DNA of 64,000 bases from NCBI GenBank assembly GCA_020442165.1, contig JAGRKV010000051.1, positions 434,001-498,000 on the forward strand, in the 5' to 3' direction. Position numbers and translations under genes: made by a program. The DNA is from Hyphomicrobiaceae bacterium. Lineage in GTDB: Bacteria > Pseudomonadota > Alphaproteobacteria > Rhizobiales > Hyphomicrobiaceae. Below are positions 44,491-53,707 of the stretch, in pieces (within the stretch, counting starts at the first letter, position 1; every line of letters begins with the position of its first letter). Under the pieces are notes generated by a model that saw nothing but the letters and a program-made list of their open reading frames with translations, ran no database searches and was not told the origin of the DNA.

Positions 44491-45717
44491 ATGTCCTATC
44501 GTTTGAAGTTTGACGAGCGCGTCGACAAGTTGTGGCGGCGGATCGTTCATGAGCAGATCGACACGGCGCTGGCCCTTCTTGCGGAGGGCAAGAACGTGCC
44601 TGTCGCGGTTCATGAGACGCGCAAGTCGATGAAGCGCGTGCGCGCGTTGTTGAAACTGCTGCGCACCGGGCTTTCGCGCGAGGACTACAAGAAGGAAAAC
44701 AGCCGTTTTGGCGACATCGCCCGGCACCTTTCTGATGCGCGCGATGCCGAGGTGCTGGCTTTAACAGCGCTGCAAATTGCTGAAGTGACCACGGGCAAGA
44801 CGCGGGCTGCCGCGCTCGAAATGGCCAAGGAGGCGCGGGCAACAGCACAAGCACATGCGGGCGACGGCGCCGGCAAGAAAAGCACAAGCGCGCGGCCGGG
44901 ACACCGTTTGCCCGAACAAGCTGTCGGAAAGGCAATCAAGGCTCTCAAGGCAGCCAAGAAGACGGTCGACGATGTGGAGCTGAGGTCGACGTCGTTTGCC
45001 GTCGTGCGCGAGGGACTGGCCACGAGCTACCGGCGTGGCCGGCGTGCGATGAAGCGGTCCTATGAGAGCAATCACGACGAAGAATTTCATGAGTGGCGAA
45101 AGTGGGTGCAAGCGCACTGGCGGCATATGTGGCTGTTTTCGCGCGCATGGCCCGATCACTTCGCCGCGCGCATGCAACTTGCCAAGGAGATGTCGGATCT
45201 GCTTGGAGCCGATCACGACCTCTACATGCTGATCCTTGCCGTCAAGCAAAGGCGTGAGCGTGGTGCAAGAGCTGCTGGTGTCGATGGCTTGTTGCGGGCC
45301 GCCCGCCGCCGGCAAGGCGAGATCCGCGAGGCGTTGCAGGCCAAATCAGCGGTGCTCTATGCGGAAGAGACCGCTGATTTTGTTGCGCGTATCGAAACCT
45401 ACTGGGAGGCGGCGCGCGCCGAGCAGAAACGCCAGCGGAAGTCAGACCGTTTGCGGCGGGAGGCGGTAAAGACCGCATCGGATGCTTCCGCGGCAATCGT
45501 GGACGAGGCGGCTGTGGCGGAAATGACGGCGGCAAAGTCACCAATAGCTGTAGCGGCGGCAAAATCGATAAAGAAGGCCAATTCGGCGACTGTCGACCGG
45601 GCCAGCAAGGCCATACGAAAACCGGCGTCAAAAGCCATTGCCAAAACCACTCGCGCAGCCAAGCCCGGTGCCAAGGCTGCACGCAAGCCGCGCCGCCCCG
45701 TGACTGTGCGCAGCTGA
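44491..45717 (+). CDS. CHAD-domain protein with basic Ala/Lys-rich tail
   Basis: About 408 residues. Residues 1-310 are a CHAD (conserved histidine alpha-helical) domain, thought to bind polyphosphate: HETRKSMKRVRALLKLLR and, in the second half, HEWRKWVQAHWRHMW are the two basic His helices. From about 340 the chain becomes an Ala/Lys/Pro repeat-like tail (SKAIRKPASKAIAKTTRAA) that resembles histone H1 or AlgP-type tails. No CYTH domain is fused. The ATG at 44491 opens MSYRLKFDERV; a TTG at 44458 would add 11 residues. Confidence 0.88.
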   Translation: MSYRLKFDERVDKLWRRIVHEQIDTALALLAEGKNVPVAVHETRKSMKRVRALLKLLRTGLSREDYKKENSRFGDIARHLSDARDAEVLALTALQIAEVTTGKTRAAALEMAKEARATAQAHAGDGAGKKSTSARPGHRLPEQAVGKAIKALKAAKKTVDDVELRSTSFAVVREGLATSYRRGRRAMKRSYESNHDEEFHEWRKWVQAHWRHMWLFSRAWPDHFAARMQLAKEMSDLLGADHDLYMLILAVKQRRERGARAAGVDGLLRAARRRQGEIREALQAKSAVLYAEETADFVARIETYWEAARAEQKRQRKSDRLRREAVKTASDASAAIVDEAAVAEMTAAKSPIAVAAAKSIKKANSATVDRASKAIRKPASKAIAKTTRAAKPGAKAARKPRRPVTVRS

Positions 45718-45860
45718 TGTTCCACCGGTTCAGCCTGCATCGCTGATGCAACCCTCCTCAGGCCACAGCGTCAGTGGCGGAAACTGGCGATCGGATCAGT
45801 CAGCCGGTGCGGCCGTCTCGGCCACTCGCAACGGGCTCCACGGCTGGTTCTCGAACAGGC

Positions 45861-45902
45861 TTTTTGCGAAGAACCGCCCACACTTCGCCCAAACATGCAC
45901 TA
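45861..45902. repeat. Diverged palindromic repeat, copy C
   Basis: Related to copies A and B: TTTTT, then inner stem GCGAAG (45866-45871) with CTTCGC (45883-45888), then AAACATGC (45891-45898) and ACTA. Both halves of the inner stem differ from copy A (GCTGAA/TTCAGC) yet still pair, which supports selection on the fold. The outer 5' arm has decayed. It lies between the CHAD gene and hemH; no gene uses its CTA as a stop. Confidence 0.6.
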
Positions 45903-45939
45903 AGGTGCGGCCAACTGTGCTCATTCACTTGGAGATGAC

Positions 45940-47001
45940 ATGACTAAGGACATGACGGCCGCACCGAGTCGTGAAGACGCTTCGCATCGGCCGGCCGATC
46001 ATCCCCGGGTCTCTTTCGGCCGCGTCGGTGTGCTGCTGCTCAATCTGGGCACGCCGGACGCGACCAGTTACTGGCCGATGCGGCGCTACCTGAAGCAGTT
46101 CCTGTCCGACCCACGCGTGATCGAAGAGCCCAAATGGAAGTGGTGGCCGATCCTCAACCTCATCATCCTGACCGTGAGGCCTTCCAAGAAGGGCAAGGAC
46201 TACGAGACGATATGGAACAAGGAAAAGGACGAGGGACCGCTGAAGACTATTACGCGGTCGCAAGCCGAGAAACTTTCACAGCGGCTGGGTGGTGATCCGC
46301 GCATCGTTGTCGACTGGGCGATGCGATATGCCAATCCCTCGACCGAAGCCCGCATCAACTGGCTGATGCAGCAGGGCTGCGATCGCATCCTGCTGGTACC
46401 GCTTTATCCGCAGTATGCCGCCGCCACGAGCGCGACCGCATGCGACGAGGCCTTTCGCGCGCTCATCAAGATGCGCTGGCAGCCCTATGTGCGCGTGGCG
46501 CCGGCCTACTACGAAGATCCCGCGTATATCGAAGCGGTTGCAAAAACGATCGAAATGGATCTGGGCAAACTCGATTTCGTGCCGGAGAAAATCATTGCGA
46601 CGTTTCACGGCATGCCAGAGAAGTATCTGCACGCTGGCGATCCCTATCATTGCCAATGCCAGAAAACGTCTCGCTTGTTGCGCCAGCGGTTGGGTTTTGA
46701 CGAAAGCAGGTGGCTGACGACGTTCCAATCGCGTTTCGGCAACGATCCATGGCTACAGCCTTATACGGATGAGACGGTGCAGCGGCTGGCAAAAGAGGGC
46801 GTAAAACGGCTTGCCCTTGTCGCTCCTGGATTTTCCGCCGACTGCCTTGAAACGCTGGAGGAGCTTGACGGAGAAAATCGGGAAATCTTCATGCACAATG
46901 GGGGCGAACAATTCGCCTATGTGCCGGCTCTCAATGACAGCACTGAAGGCATTGACGTGATCGAGGCTGTGGTCCGGCGGGAGCTGATGGGCTGGATCTA
47001 G
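45940..47001 (+). CDS. hemH: Ferrochelatase
   Basis: A 353-residue enzyme that inserts Fe2+ into protoporphyrin IX, the last step of haem synthesis. VGVLLLNLGTPDATSYWPMRRYLKQFL opens the core; the metal-handling His is in ATFHGMPE (about 223) and the conserved Glu in DCLETLEEL. HCQCQKTSRLLRQRLG follows the active-site His. The first 25 residues are a polar extension. Start is ATG 45940. It is monocistronic here. Confidence 0.96.
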   Translation: MTKDMTAAPSREDASHRPADHPRVSFGRVGVLLLNLGTPDATSYWPMRRYLKQFLSDPRVIEEPKWKWWPILNLIILTVRPSKKGKDYETIWNKEKDEGPLKTITRSQAEKLSQRLGGDPRIVVDWAMRYANPSTEARINWLMQQGCDRILLVPLYPQYAAATSATACDEAFRALIKMRWQPYVRVAPAYYEDPAYIEAVAKTIEMDLGKLDFVPEKIIATFHGMPEKYLHAGDPYHCQCQKTSRLLRQRLGFDESRWLTTFQSRFGNDPWLQPYTDETVQRLAKEGVKRLALVAPGFSADCLETLEELDGENREIFMHNGGEQFAYVPALNDSTEGIDVIEAVVRRELMGWI

Positions 47002-47308
47002 GGCAGATTATTCCGTCGTTGATTCGCTATTGCCGGGTGAATTTTCCCGCAAATTGCCGTGTTTTCCCGAAAACAGTCGCGGCCTTGCCATGATCTGGCA
47101 TTACACCCAATCTGGTGAAAAGACTGCGCTGGGCAATTCTTGGGCTGAAACGTGATTTTTTCGGCCCGGTGTTTTGCGTTTTCTTCAAAAATGGGCTGTT
47201 TCATGAAATTGAAACGATTCGTTTACCTTGCGTTTTGAAATTACATCTACATGTTTCATGGAGGGACGCTCGGATTGCGTCGCGCGATTTCAAAAGGAGA
47301 TGAAGCCA
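47002..47308. other. Intergenic region before the SPFH gene
   Basis: About 307 bp, AT-rich near 47150-47260. It holds GTTTCA-N6-TGAAAC (about 47199-47216), a 6-bp inverted repeat that may be regulatory. No other feature was found; a promoter for the SPFH gene is expected in the AT-rich part. Confidence 0.4.
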
Positions 47309-48271
47309 ATGAATGGTCTTTTTGGCGGGATGGAAATTTTCGGTATCCTGCTCATTCTGATGGCCGCCGCGGTGCTTTGGTCGACCGTCAAGGTGGTGCC
47401 GCAGGGCTACAACTACACCGTGGAGTATTTCGGTAAGTACACACGCACCTTAACGCCCGGGTTGCACATCCTGTGGCCGGTCATGGAGCGTGTGGGCTAC
47501 CGCATGAACATGAAGGAGCAGGTGCTCGACATTCCGAGCCAGGACGTCATCACGCGCGACAATGCCATGGTGCGGGTTGACGGTGTCACCTTCTATCAGA
47601 TCCTGAACGCAGCCCGCGCGGCCTATGAAGTCGATCTGCTGGAACATTCGATCGTCAACCTCACCATGACCAACGTGCGTACGGTGATGGGCTCGATGGA
47701 CCTCGACGAGCTGCTGTCCAACCGCGACCACATCAACGCCAAGCTGCTCGAAGTTGTCGATGCAGCGACCGAGTCGTGGGGTGTGAAGGTGACGCGCATC
47801 GAGATCAAGGATATTGCGCCGCCGCGCGACCTGGTTGATGCGATGGCCCGTCAGATGAAGGCTGAACGCGAGAAGCGCGCGCAGATCCTCGAAGCTGAAG
47901 GCGAGCGGCAGGCCGCGATCCTCGAAGCCGAGGGCAAGAAGCAGTCGGCGGTTCTCGAAGCCGAGGGCCGCAAGGAAGCAGCGTTCCGTGACGCCGAGGC
48001 GCGCGAGCGTGCCGCCGAAGCGGAAGCCGCTGCAACCCGGATGGTTTCGGACGCCATCTCAGGCGGCAACGTGCAGGCCATCAACTACTTCGTCGCCAAC
48101 AACTACGTGAAGGCGCTGGAGTCGCTGGCCAAGGCGCCGAACCAGAAGATCATCATGATGCCGCTCGAAGCGTCGTCGGTGATCGGGTCTCTCGCCGGAT
48201 TGGCGCAGATCACGGGCGAAGCGTTCGGCAGCAAAGGCGGTTCTGGCGGCGGCTCGGTGCCCCGGGTTTGA
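47309..48271 (+). CDS. SPFH/Band 7 (stomatin-like) membrane protein
   Basis: A 320-residue inner-membrane scaffold of the stomatin/QmcA type. An N-terminal helix (FGILLILMAAAVLW) anchors it, then the SPFH domain runs from KVVPQGYNYTVEYFGKYTRTL to about 190, and an Ala/Glu-rich coiled coil follows (REKRAQILEAEGERQAAILE, repeated heptad blocks) with a glycine-rich tail. It is predicted to oligomerise in membrane microdomains. AAGGAG stands 9 bp before the ATG at 47309. The two NfeD-like genes downstream are the standard partners of stomatins. Confidence 0.92.
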   Translation: MNGLFGGMEIFGILLILMAAAVLWSTVKVVPQGYNYTVEYFGKYTRTLTPGLHILWPVMERVGYRMNMKEQVLDIPSQDVITRDNAMVRVDGVTFYQILNAARAAYEVDLLEHSIVNLTMTNVRTVMGSMDLDELLSNRDHINAKLLEVVDAATESWGVKVTRIEIKDIAPPRDLVDAMARQMKAEREKRAQILEAEGERQAAILEAEGKKQSAVLEAEGRKEAAFRDAEARERAAEAEAAATRMVSDAISGGNVQAINYFVANNYVKALESLAKAPNQKIIMMPLEASSVIGSLAGLAQITGEAFGSKGGSGGGSVPRV

Positions 48272-48545
48272 GGGCTGGCGGTGCACGCTGTCCCACAAGA
48301 CATGGCATCCGGGGCTTCGGCTCCGGGTGCTGTCGGTTTTTCTTAATGCCGGCACGGTATCTTTCAGTTGATAGCAGCTGAAGTGCCGGGCAACCTTGGT
48401 CGAGGCGTCAACAGTGTTTTAAGTCTAGCGGCTTGGAGCGTGTCCGGTGACCTTGCCGTCAATTCCCCGAAGGGCCATTTCAGCAGTGAAAAGTTGGTGA
48501 TCGCGTCCGCAGTCAGGGTTGCGGGAACAGTTTTGGAGACGCTCA

Positions 48546-49004
48546 ATGCTGTCGGATTTTCTCTACAACCTTGGTGGCTGGAACTGGTTCATCGCGGCGG
48601 TCGTGCTGTTCGTGCTGGAGCTTATCGTTCCGGGCGTGCATTTCCTCTGGTTCGGACTCGCCGCAATTATCGTCGGCGCGATCGCGGTGGCGAGCGGTGT
48701 TGCTTGGCAATGGCAGGTCATCCTCTTTGCGTTGATTGCGGTTGCAACAGTCTTCCTCGTGCGGCGCTATGCTAATTCGGCTGGCATGCGCAGCGACGCA
48801 CCTGATCTCAACGTGAGGGGCGCGCAGTACATCGGCCGCACTCTCACCGTCAGCAGCGACATTCGGCAGGGACGCGGAAAAGTGCGTGTCGGCGATACGG
48901 TATGGCACGCTGAGGGCGAGGATGCGGTGGCGGGCACGCGCGTCAAAGTCGTTGGTGTCGACGGCACCGCGCTTGTGGTCCAGCGGATCGACGCCGACGA
49001 GTAG
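48546..49004 (+). CDS. NfeD-like membrane protein 1
   Basis: A 152-residue membrane protein: N-terminal helices (FIAAVVLFVLELIVPGVHFLWFGLAAIIVG and WQVILFALIAVATVFLV) followed by an OB-fold-like NfeD domain (YIGRTLTVSSDIRQGRGKVRVGDTVWHAEGED...VVGVDGTALVVQRI). NfeD proteins pair with stomatin-like SPFH proteins. It lies 274 bp after the SPFH gene and 6 bp before a second, related gene. Confidence 0.88.
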   Translation: MLSDFLYNLGGWNWFIAAVVLFVLELIVPGVHFLWFGLAAIIVGAIAVASGVAWQWQVILFALIAVATVFLVRRYANSAGMRSDAPDLNVRGAQYIGRTLTVSSDIRQGRGKVRVGDTVWHAEGEDAVAGTRVKVVGVDGTALVVQRIDADE

Positions 49005-49010
49005 CCTGCC

Positions 49011-49418
49011 GTGCGGCGCCCACCCGACGAGGTGATGTGGCTGATCGCGCTTATCAGCATGGTGCTGCCGGTCGCGGGCATCCTATTCGTCATATATGGC
49101 GCGGCTGCATATTCACGCGGCTGGGGCGATGGTGCCTGGTGGTTCTGGCTGGGTGCCGGGTTGATCGTCCTCGACTACCTGATCGATATCTGGCTCGGTC
49201 GATTCGTCGATGTCGGCTCGGAGGTTCCGGACCTCAATGCACGCGGTGTGCGCCATGTCGGACGCATCGTGCTGCTTGAACAGCCGATCTCGGCGGGGCG
49301 CGGCCGCATTCGTCTCAATGACAGCTGGTGGACGATCGAGGGGCCTGACATGGCCGCCGGTGAAAAGGTCCGCATCGTTGGCGTGCGTGGTGCCGTGCTG
49401 GTGGTAGCGCCGCTTTAG
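49011..49418 (+). CDS. NfeD-like membrane protein 2, paralogue
   Basis: A 135-residue protein with helices at LIALISMVLPVAGILFVIYGAAAY and WFWLGAGLIVLDYLIDIWL, then an OB-like domain (HVGRIVLLEQPISAGRGRIRLNDSWWTIEGPD...VRIVGVRGAVLVV) matching the upstream NfeD-like protein. The helix order is altered and the first part shorter, so it is a diverged duplicate rather than a recent copy. Start GTG 49011, or ATG 49035 with GAGG upstream. Membership in the SPFH/NfeD set is inferred from position. Confidence 0.78.
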   Translation: MRRPPDEVMWLIALISMVLPVAGILFVIYGAAAYSRGWGDGAWWFWLGAGLIVLDYLIDIWLGRFVDVGSEVPDLNARGVRHVGRIVLLEQPISAGRGRIRLNDSWWTIEGPDMAAGEKVRIVGVRGAVLVVAPL

Positions 49419-49506
49419 ATCGCTCCAGCGATGCCGCCTGCATAAGCACGCATCATCATTACTCTTCGAAAACGATCCTCGTGCCGAGAGCCGAACCGCT
49501 CAGGTA

Positions 49507-50532
49507 TCAGACAACTCCTGCGCGCAGGAAATCGTGGACATGAACAATGCCAACGGGGCGTCCGTCGCGGACGGCGAAGAGCGCGGTGATGCGCGAGGCG
49601 TTCATCATTTCGAGGGCGGCGGGGGCGAGGGTCTCAGGCGTCGTTGACTTGGGATTGCGGGTCATGATCTCGCCGGCGGTGCGCTGCACCAGATCGGTAC
49701 CCATATGGCGGCGCAAGTCGCCATCGGTAATGATGCCCAGAAGTCGGCCATCCGCATCGACGATCCCAAGACAGCCGAAGGCCTTGGTGGTCATCACCAC
49801 GAGGGCTGCGTCCATGCGATCTTCGGGGGCGACGAGGGGCAGTGCATCGCCAGTATGCATGAGGTCGCCAACATGCTTCAGGCTGGCGCCCAGCGAACCG
49901 CCTGGGTGGAACTCGCGGAAGTCGTGCGCGGTAAAGCCCTTCGCCTCCAGCAGCGCAATCGCCAGGCAATCGCCCAGTGCAAGCTGCATCGTGGTGGACG
50001 TGGTGGGAGCGAGACCGTGCGGACATGCCTCCTTGGCGCGCGGTAGTTCCAGCACGATGTCGGCGTTGGAGCCCAGTGCTGAATCGGAACGCGACGTGAT
50101 GGCAATCAGCGGCACGGCGAAGCGGCGGGAATAGTTGAGGATGCTTTTCAGCTCCACCGTTTCACCCGACCAGGAAAGTGCCAGCACGACGTCGTCTGGC
50201 CGAATCATGCCGAGATCGCCGTGCGAAGCCTCTGTCGGATGCACGAAGAACGCCGGAGTACCGGTCGAAGCGAAGGTGGCGGCGATCTTCTGGCCGACAT
50301 GGCCGCTCTTGCCGACGCCGGTGACGATGACGCGCCCGCGGGCATTGCGCAGGCGCGCGACCGCTCCGTCGAATGGCTCGGCAAGGGTCGTGGCTATTGC
50401 CTGGCGCAACAAGGTCAACCCATCGCTTTCCGTCGACAGCGTGCGCATGGCCGCCTGCACCGCGGGGCCTTCGTGGGGCGCATGCGCCATATCGTCCAGG
50501 GAGGCGGTCGTCTGAAGCCGTGTGGCAGTCAT
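49507..50532 (-). CDS. kdsD: Arabinose-5-phosphate isomerase (KpsF/GutQ family)
   Basis: A 341-residue SIS/CBS protein that interconverts ribulose 5-phosphate and arabinose 5-phosphate for Kdo synthesis of lipopolysaccharide. The SIS domain spans about 55-180 (VIVTGVGKSGHVGQKIAATFASTGTPAFFVHPTEA, later LALSWSGET), and two CBS domains follow from about 210. The ATG at 50532 gives the usual length with about 45 N-terminal residues before SIS; a start 141 bp upstream adds unlikely sequence. Other KpsF/GutQ activities cannot be excluded. No kdo transferase gene adjoins. Confidence 0.92.
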   Translation of the reverse strand: MTATRLQTTASLDDMAHAPHEGPAVQAAMRTLSTESDGLTLLRQAIATTLAEPFDGAVARLRNARGRVIVTGVGKSGHVGQKIAATFASTGTPAFFVHPTEASHGDLGMIRPDDVVLALSWSGETVELKSILNYSRRFAVPLIAITSRSDSALGSNADIVLELPRAKEACPHGLAPTTSTTMQLALGDCLAIALLEAKGFTAHDFREFHPGGSLGASLKHVGDLMHTGDALPLVAPEDRMDAALVVMTTKAFGCLGIVDADGRLLGIITDGDLRRHMGTDLVQRTAGEIMTRNPKSTTPETLAPAALEMMNASRITALFAVRDGRPVGIVHVHDFLRAGVV

Positions 50533-50770
50533 GAAAGTTCTCTTGCGGATGGCACTCGTGCAGGGGGCCGGTCCTGGTTGGCCGGGCGATTCGTGAGGGT
50601 GTGAGCCTAGCCTCAGGGCGGGCGCAAAGCAAAGTATCCGCAACTCGGGGTGCGGGCGGAGCAAGAGGGACACCGCTTAAACGGTCGTTAACCGGATCTT
50701 TCTAGGTTCGTATTTCTCAAAGTGTGCGTTTTTTCGTGTGTGCTTTTCGAGGCCCGAGAGGACGCAACCC

Positions 50771-52447
50771 GTGCCGCCTTCGCCATCATCGCCATTCCGG
50801 ACCGCTACGGTGGCCGCAGCCATGGTTGCCGCCATTCTTGGCGCACTGGCAAGTGCGCCGCGATGGGCGTTCGCACAATCTGTTGGGGAGGATGGACAGC
50901 AGGGTTACGTGACTGAGTCGAGCCAGCCCAATCGCGGTGGCGGCCTGGTGGGGCAGGGCATGGGCGACGGCGACAGAGCGCCTGATCTTCCCCCCATAAT
51001 CCCGAGCAGCGATCCAACGGAAGATTCCAAGGAATACGACCCGCTCGACACGCGTCCTGCTCCGGGGCAGCGTCCTGTCATCCGGGACGGTGATCTCAGC
51101 TATCCGCCCGAACCCAGGGCACCGGTCGACGGAATCGTCGCTGCCGAGGAGCCCGCGGAGGTGCGCGACGGTGTCGATTCCATGTTGATAGACACCAGAC
51201 CGGTGGAAGATTTCGCTGCGTTCGAGAATCCACCTGCCGGGCACGATCCATTGCTGTTCCAGATCGAGGATCTGCCTCCGGTCGAGGACCGCCGGACACG
51301 ACGGCTTTCGCTGTTGGAGCCTTATGATCCCGTGGGTATCCGGATCGGCTCGTTCGTGCTGTTCCCCGAGGCCGAACTCGGCGGCAGCTGGTACTCAAAC
51401 GTCCTGCGCTCGCCAACCGCCACGGCGGACATCGCCTTCGATTTCAAGCCGACCGCGCGCCTTGTTTCGGACTGGCAGCGCCATGCACTGGAATTCCGCG
51501 CTGGCGCCACGCTCAGCTATTTCAACGAACTCAACAGTGAGAATGATCGCGGGTACAATCTGGAGGCGCGTGGCAAGCTGGACTTGACGAAGCGTACGAA
51601 CCTGCAGGCGTTCGTGGCGCGTGACCTATCGCAGGAAAGCCGCTCGGCGATCGATGCGAATTCCGCCGGCGAGCGCGCCGACCTGACGCTCGATCGCGTC
51701 GGGGCGACGTTCAATCACCGCTTCAACCGTCTGTCTTTGCAGCTCAGGGGCACGGTGGAGGACTACAGGTATTCCGACGTCCTGGTCGGCAACATGATCC
51801 AGTCGAATGCCGATCGCAATCACACCAACTACGAGGAGACCGTGCGCGCGAGCTGGGAGTTCAAGCCGACACTGACGGGCTTTGTCGAAGCCGGTGTCAA
51901 TCAGCGGCGCTATGAGACCGTGGCGCAGAGCGACAACATTGGCCGCAACTCGAACGGCCAGCGTTATCGCGCGGGCGTCTCATTCGGAAACACGGGAAAG
52001 ATTCTGCGGGGCGAGCTGGCTGTCGGCTATGGCATCCAGACGCCCGAGGACAGCCGGCTGGGCTCGGTGGAAGGCGTCATCGTCGATGCTAACGTCGCTT
52101 GGCGGATGAGCGAGCTGACGACGCTGACGTTCAATGCGCAGTCCGATATTTCGGAGACGACGACCGCGGATGCAAGCGGCGTCATCTCGCATTCGTTTGG
52201 CGTCGAGGCCCGCCATGCCTTCCGGCGGCAGCTTATCGGTTTTGCCGGTACCAGCTACACGATGCAGAACTACGTGGGCGTGCCCATCGACGAAAGCGCC
52301 TGGCGCGCTGAAACCGGTCTTGAATATTACCTGTCGCGTGAGGCCATGCTGTTTGGCCGCTACCGTCATTCGCTTGTTGAATCGACGGAGCCCGATTCAA
52401 ACTACTCGACCGACGAAATTCATATTGGCATGCGCATTCGGCGGTGA
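50771..52447 (+). CDS. Outer-membrane beta-barrel protein (putative porin type 2)
   Basis: About 558 residues. The signal peptide ends near RWAFAQSV. Residues 45-180 are Asp/Pro-rich and disordered. From about 190 (VGIRIGSFVLFPEAELGGSWYSN) to the end is a beta barrel with alternating strands and a terminal aromatic-type strand (IHIGMRIRR), matching the BBP2_2 porin family seen in exopolysaccharide-linked loci. Start GTG 50771 with GAGAGGA about 8 bp upstream; a codon further upstream (50738) is less likely. galU and galE lie just downstream, which would suit a polysaccharide role, but that is inference. Confidence 0.82.
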   Translation: MPPSPSSPFRTATVAAAMVAAILGALASAPRWAFAQSVGEDGQQGYVTESSQPNRGGGLVGQGMGDGDRAPDLPPIIPSSDPTEDSKEYDPLDTRPAPGQRPVIRDGDLSYPPEPRAPVDGIVAAEEPAEVRDGVDSMLIDTRPVEDFAAFENPPAGHDPLLFQIEDLPPVEDRRTRRLSLLEPYDPVGIRIGSFVLFPEAELGGSWYSNVLRSPTATADIAFDFKPTARLVSDWQRHALEFRAGATLSYFNELNSENDRGYNLEARGKLDLTKRTNLQAFVARDLSQESRSAIDANSAGERADLTLDRVGATFNHRFNRLSLQLRGTVEDYRYSDVLVGNMIQSNADRNHTNYEETVRASWEFKPTLTGFVEAGVNQRRYETVAQSDNIGRNSNGQRYRAGVSFGNTGKILRGELAVGYGIQTPEDSRLGSVEGVIVDANVAWRMSELTTLTFNAQSDISETTTADASGVISHSFGVEARHAFRRQLIGFAGTSYTMQNYVGVPIDESAWRAETGLEYYLSREAMLFGRYRHSLVESTEPDSNYSTDEIHIGMRIRR

Positions 52448-52515
52448 TGAAACCCTGCCCTGGCTATGCCAAGAGCACGCTCCTTTCACTATCCAGCTTT
52501 GAAAGATGCGAAAAC

Positions 52516-52546
52516 GGGGCGGCAACTCTGCCACCCCTTTGTTATT
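52516..52546 (+). terminator. Terminator after the beta-barrel gene
   Basis: Stem of GGGG and GGCA (52516-52524) with TGCC and CCCC (52529-52537), one C-A mismatch and 4-nt loop, followed by TTTGTTATTTTTC. It lies 68 bp after the rightward gene's stop and 24 bp before the leftward galU stop. Confidence 0.75.
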
Positions 52547-52570
52547 TTTCGCCGCCTGTTTCCTCAGGAA

Positions 52571-53455
52571 TCAAAACAGCTTCTTCAGCTCGCTGTGGAA
52601 CGATGGGCCGAGGTCGTCGCGCGCCAGCGCATAGACTACGTTCGCCATCAGGAAGCCGATCTTGGAACCGCAGTCATAGATGTGGCCATCAAAGCGGACG
52701 GAATGGAATGGCTGCTTCTTGTCGTGCATGAGGGTGAGCATGGCATCGGTCAACTGGATCTCGCCGCCTGATCCGGATTCCTGATTGGCCAGGATTTCGA
52801 AGATCTCCGGTTGCAAGATGTAGCGGCCGGTGATGTGCAGGTTGGAAGGTGCGGTGCCGCGCGGCGGCTTTTCGACCATCTTGGAAATGGCTGAGACCTT
52901 AGCCTTTGGCTGCTCGACGCCGACGATGCCGTACAAGTGGGTCTGGTCGCTGGGGACTGGCGACACCGAGACGACATTGCCGCCTTTTTCGCCGTAGGCC
53001 TTCATCATCTCGGCCAGGCACGGCGTTTCGGCGTGATGCAGCATGTCGGGCAGCAGCAATGCGAACGGTTCATCGCCGACGAGGTCGCGGGCGCACCACA
53101 CGGCGTGCCCAAGACCGAGCGGCGCCTGCTGGCGGGTGAAGCTTGTCTGTCCGGGGCCGGGCAGATCGCGCGTTATCATCTCCAGTTCGCGATGCTTGCC
53201 GCGATCGGCCAGTGTGCGCTCCAGTTCGTATTGGCTGTCGAAGTGGTCCTCGATGACGCCCTTGTTGCGGCCGGTGACGAAGATGAAGTGCTCTATGCCG
53301 GCCTCACGCGCCTCGTCGACGACATGCTGGATGACCGGGCGGTCGACCACGGTCAGCATCTCCTTGGGCATGGCCTTGGTGGCTGGCAGGAAGCGTGTAC
53401 CGAGACCGGCCACGGGGAATACGGCTTTTCTGATCGGCGAGTTGTGTTTCGGCAT
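52571..53455 (-). CDS. galU: UTP-glucose-1-phosphate uridylyltransferase
   Basis: A 294-residue nucleotidyltransferase that makes UDP-glucose for polysaccharide and glycolipid synthesis. The nucleotide motif [18 protein letters not shown] lies near the N-terminus; [41 protein letters not shown] and the [14 protein letters not shown] segment are GalU signatures. The start at 53455 reads [19 protein letters not shown]. It is divergent from galE, whose product UDP-glucose 4-epimerase uses the same sugar nucleotide. Confidence 0.96.
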   Translation of the reverse strand: MPKHNSPIRKAVFPVAGLGTRFLPATKAMPKEMLTVVDRPVIQHVVDEAREAGIEHFIFVTGRNKGVIEDHFDSQYELERTLADRGKHRELEMITRDLPGPGQTSFTRQQAPLGLGHAVWCARDLVGDEPFALLLPDMLHHAETPCLAEMMKAYGEKGGNVVSVSPVPSDQTHLYGIVGVEQPKAKVSAISKMVEKPPRGTAPSNLHITGRYILQPEIFEILANQESGSGGEIQLTDAMLTLMHDKKQPFHSVRFDGHIYDCGSKIGFLMANVVYALARDDLGPSFHSELKKLF

Positions 53456-53707
53456 GATGTTCGTTTCGGATTTCTCGAAGGTCGGTCAAACTGGCGAAGC
53501 GGGCGTCAGCTTCATGTTGGGGTGATGAGACCCTTCTACTCCAGATGACGTTTGCAGATGTTAAAATGCGATAACGCCCGGAAAAGGTTTTTCCGTGCAT
53601 TTTCGCCTTAAGTTTATTGAAACCATGTCGGGAGAGCAGGGCTTCGTGCGCAGGCTGTGCTTCTGCTATGCTCGAATGGTTCCAAAGGGGGATGTAGCGG
53701 GGGATTC

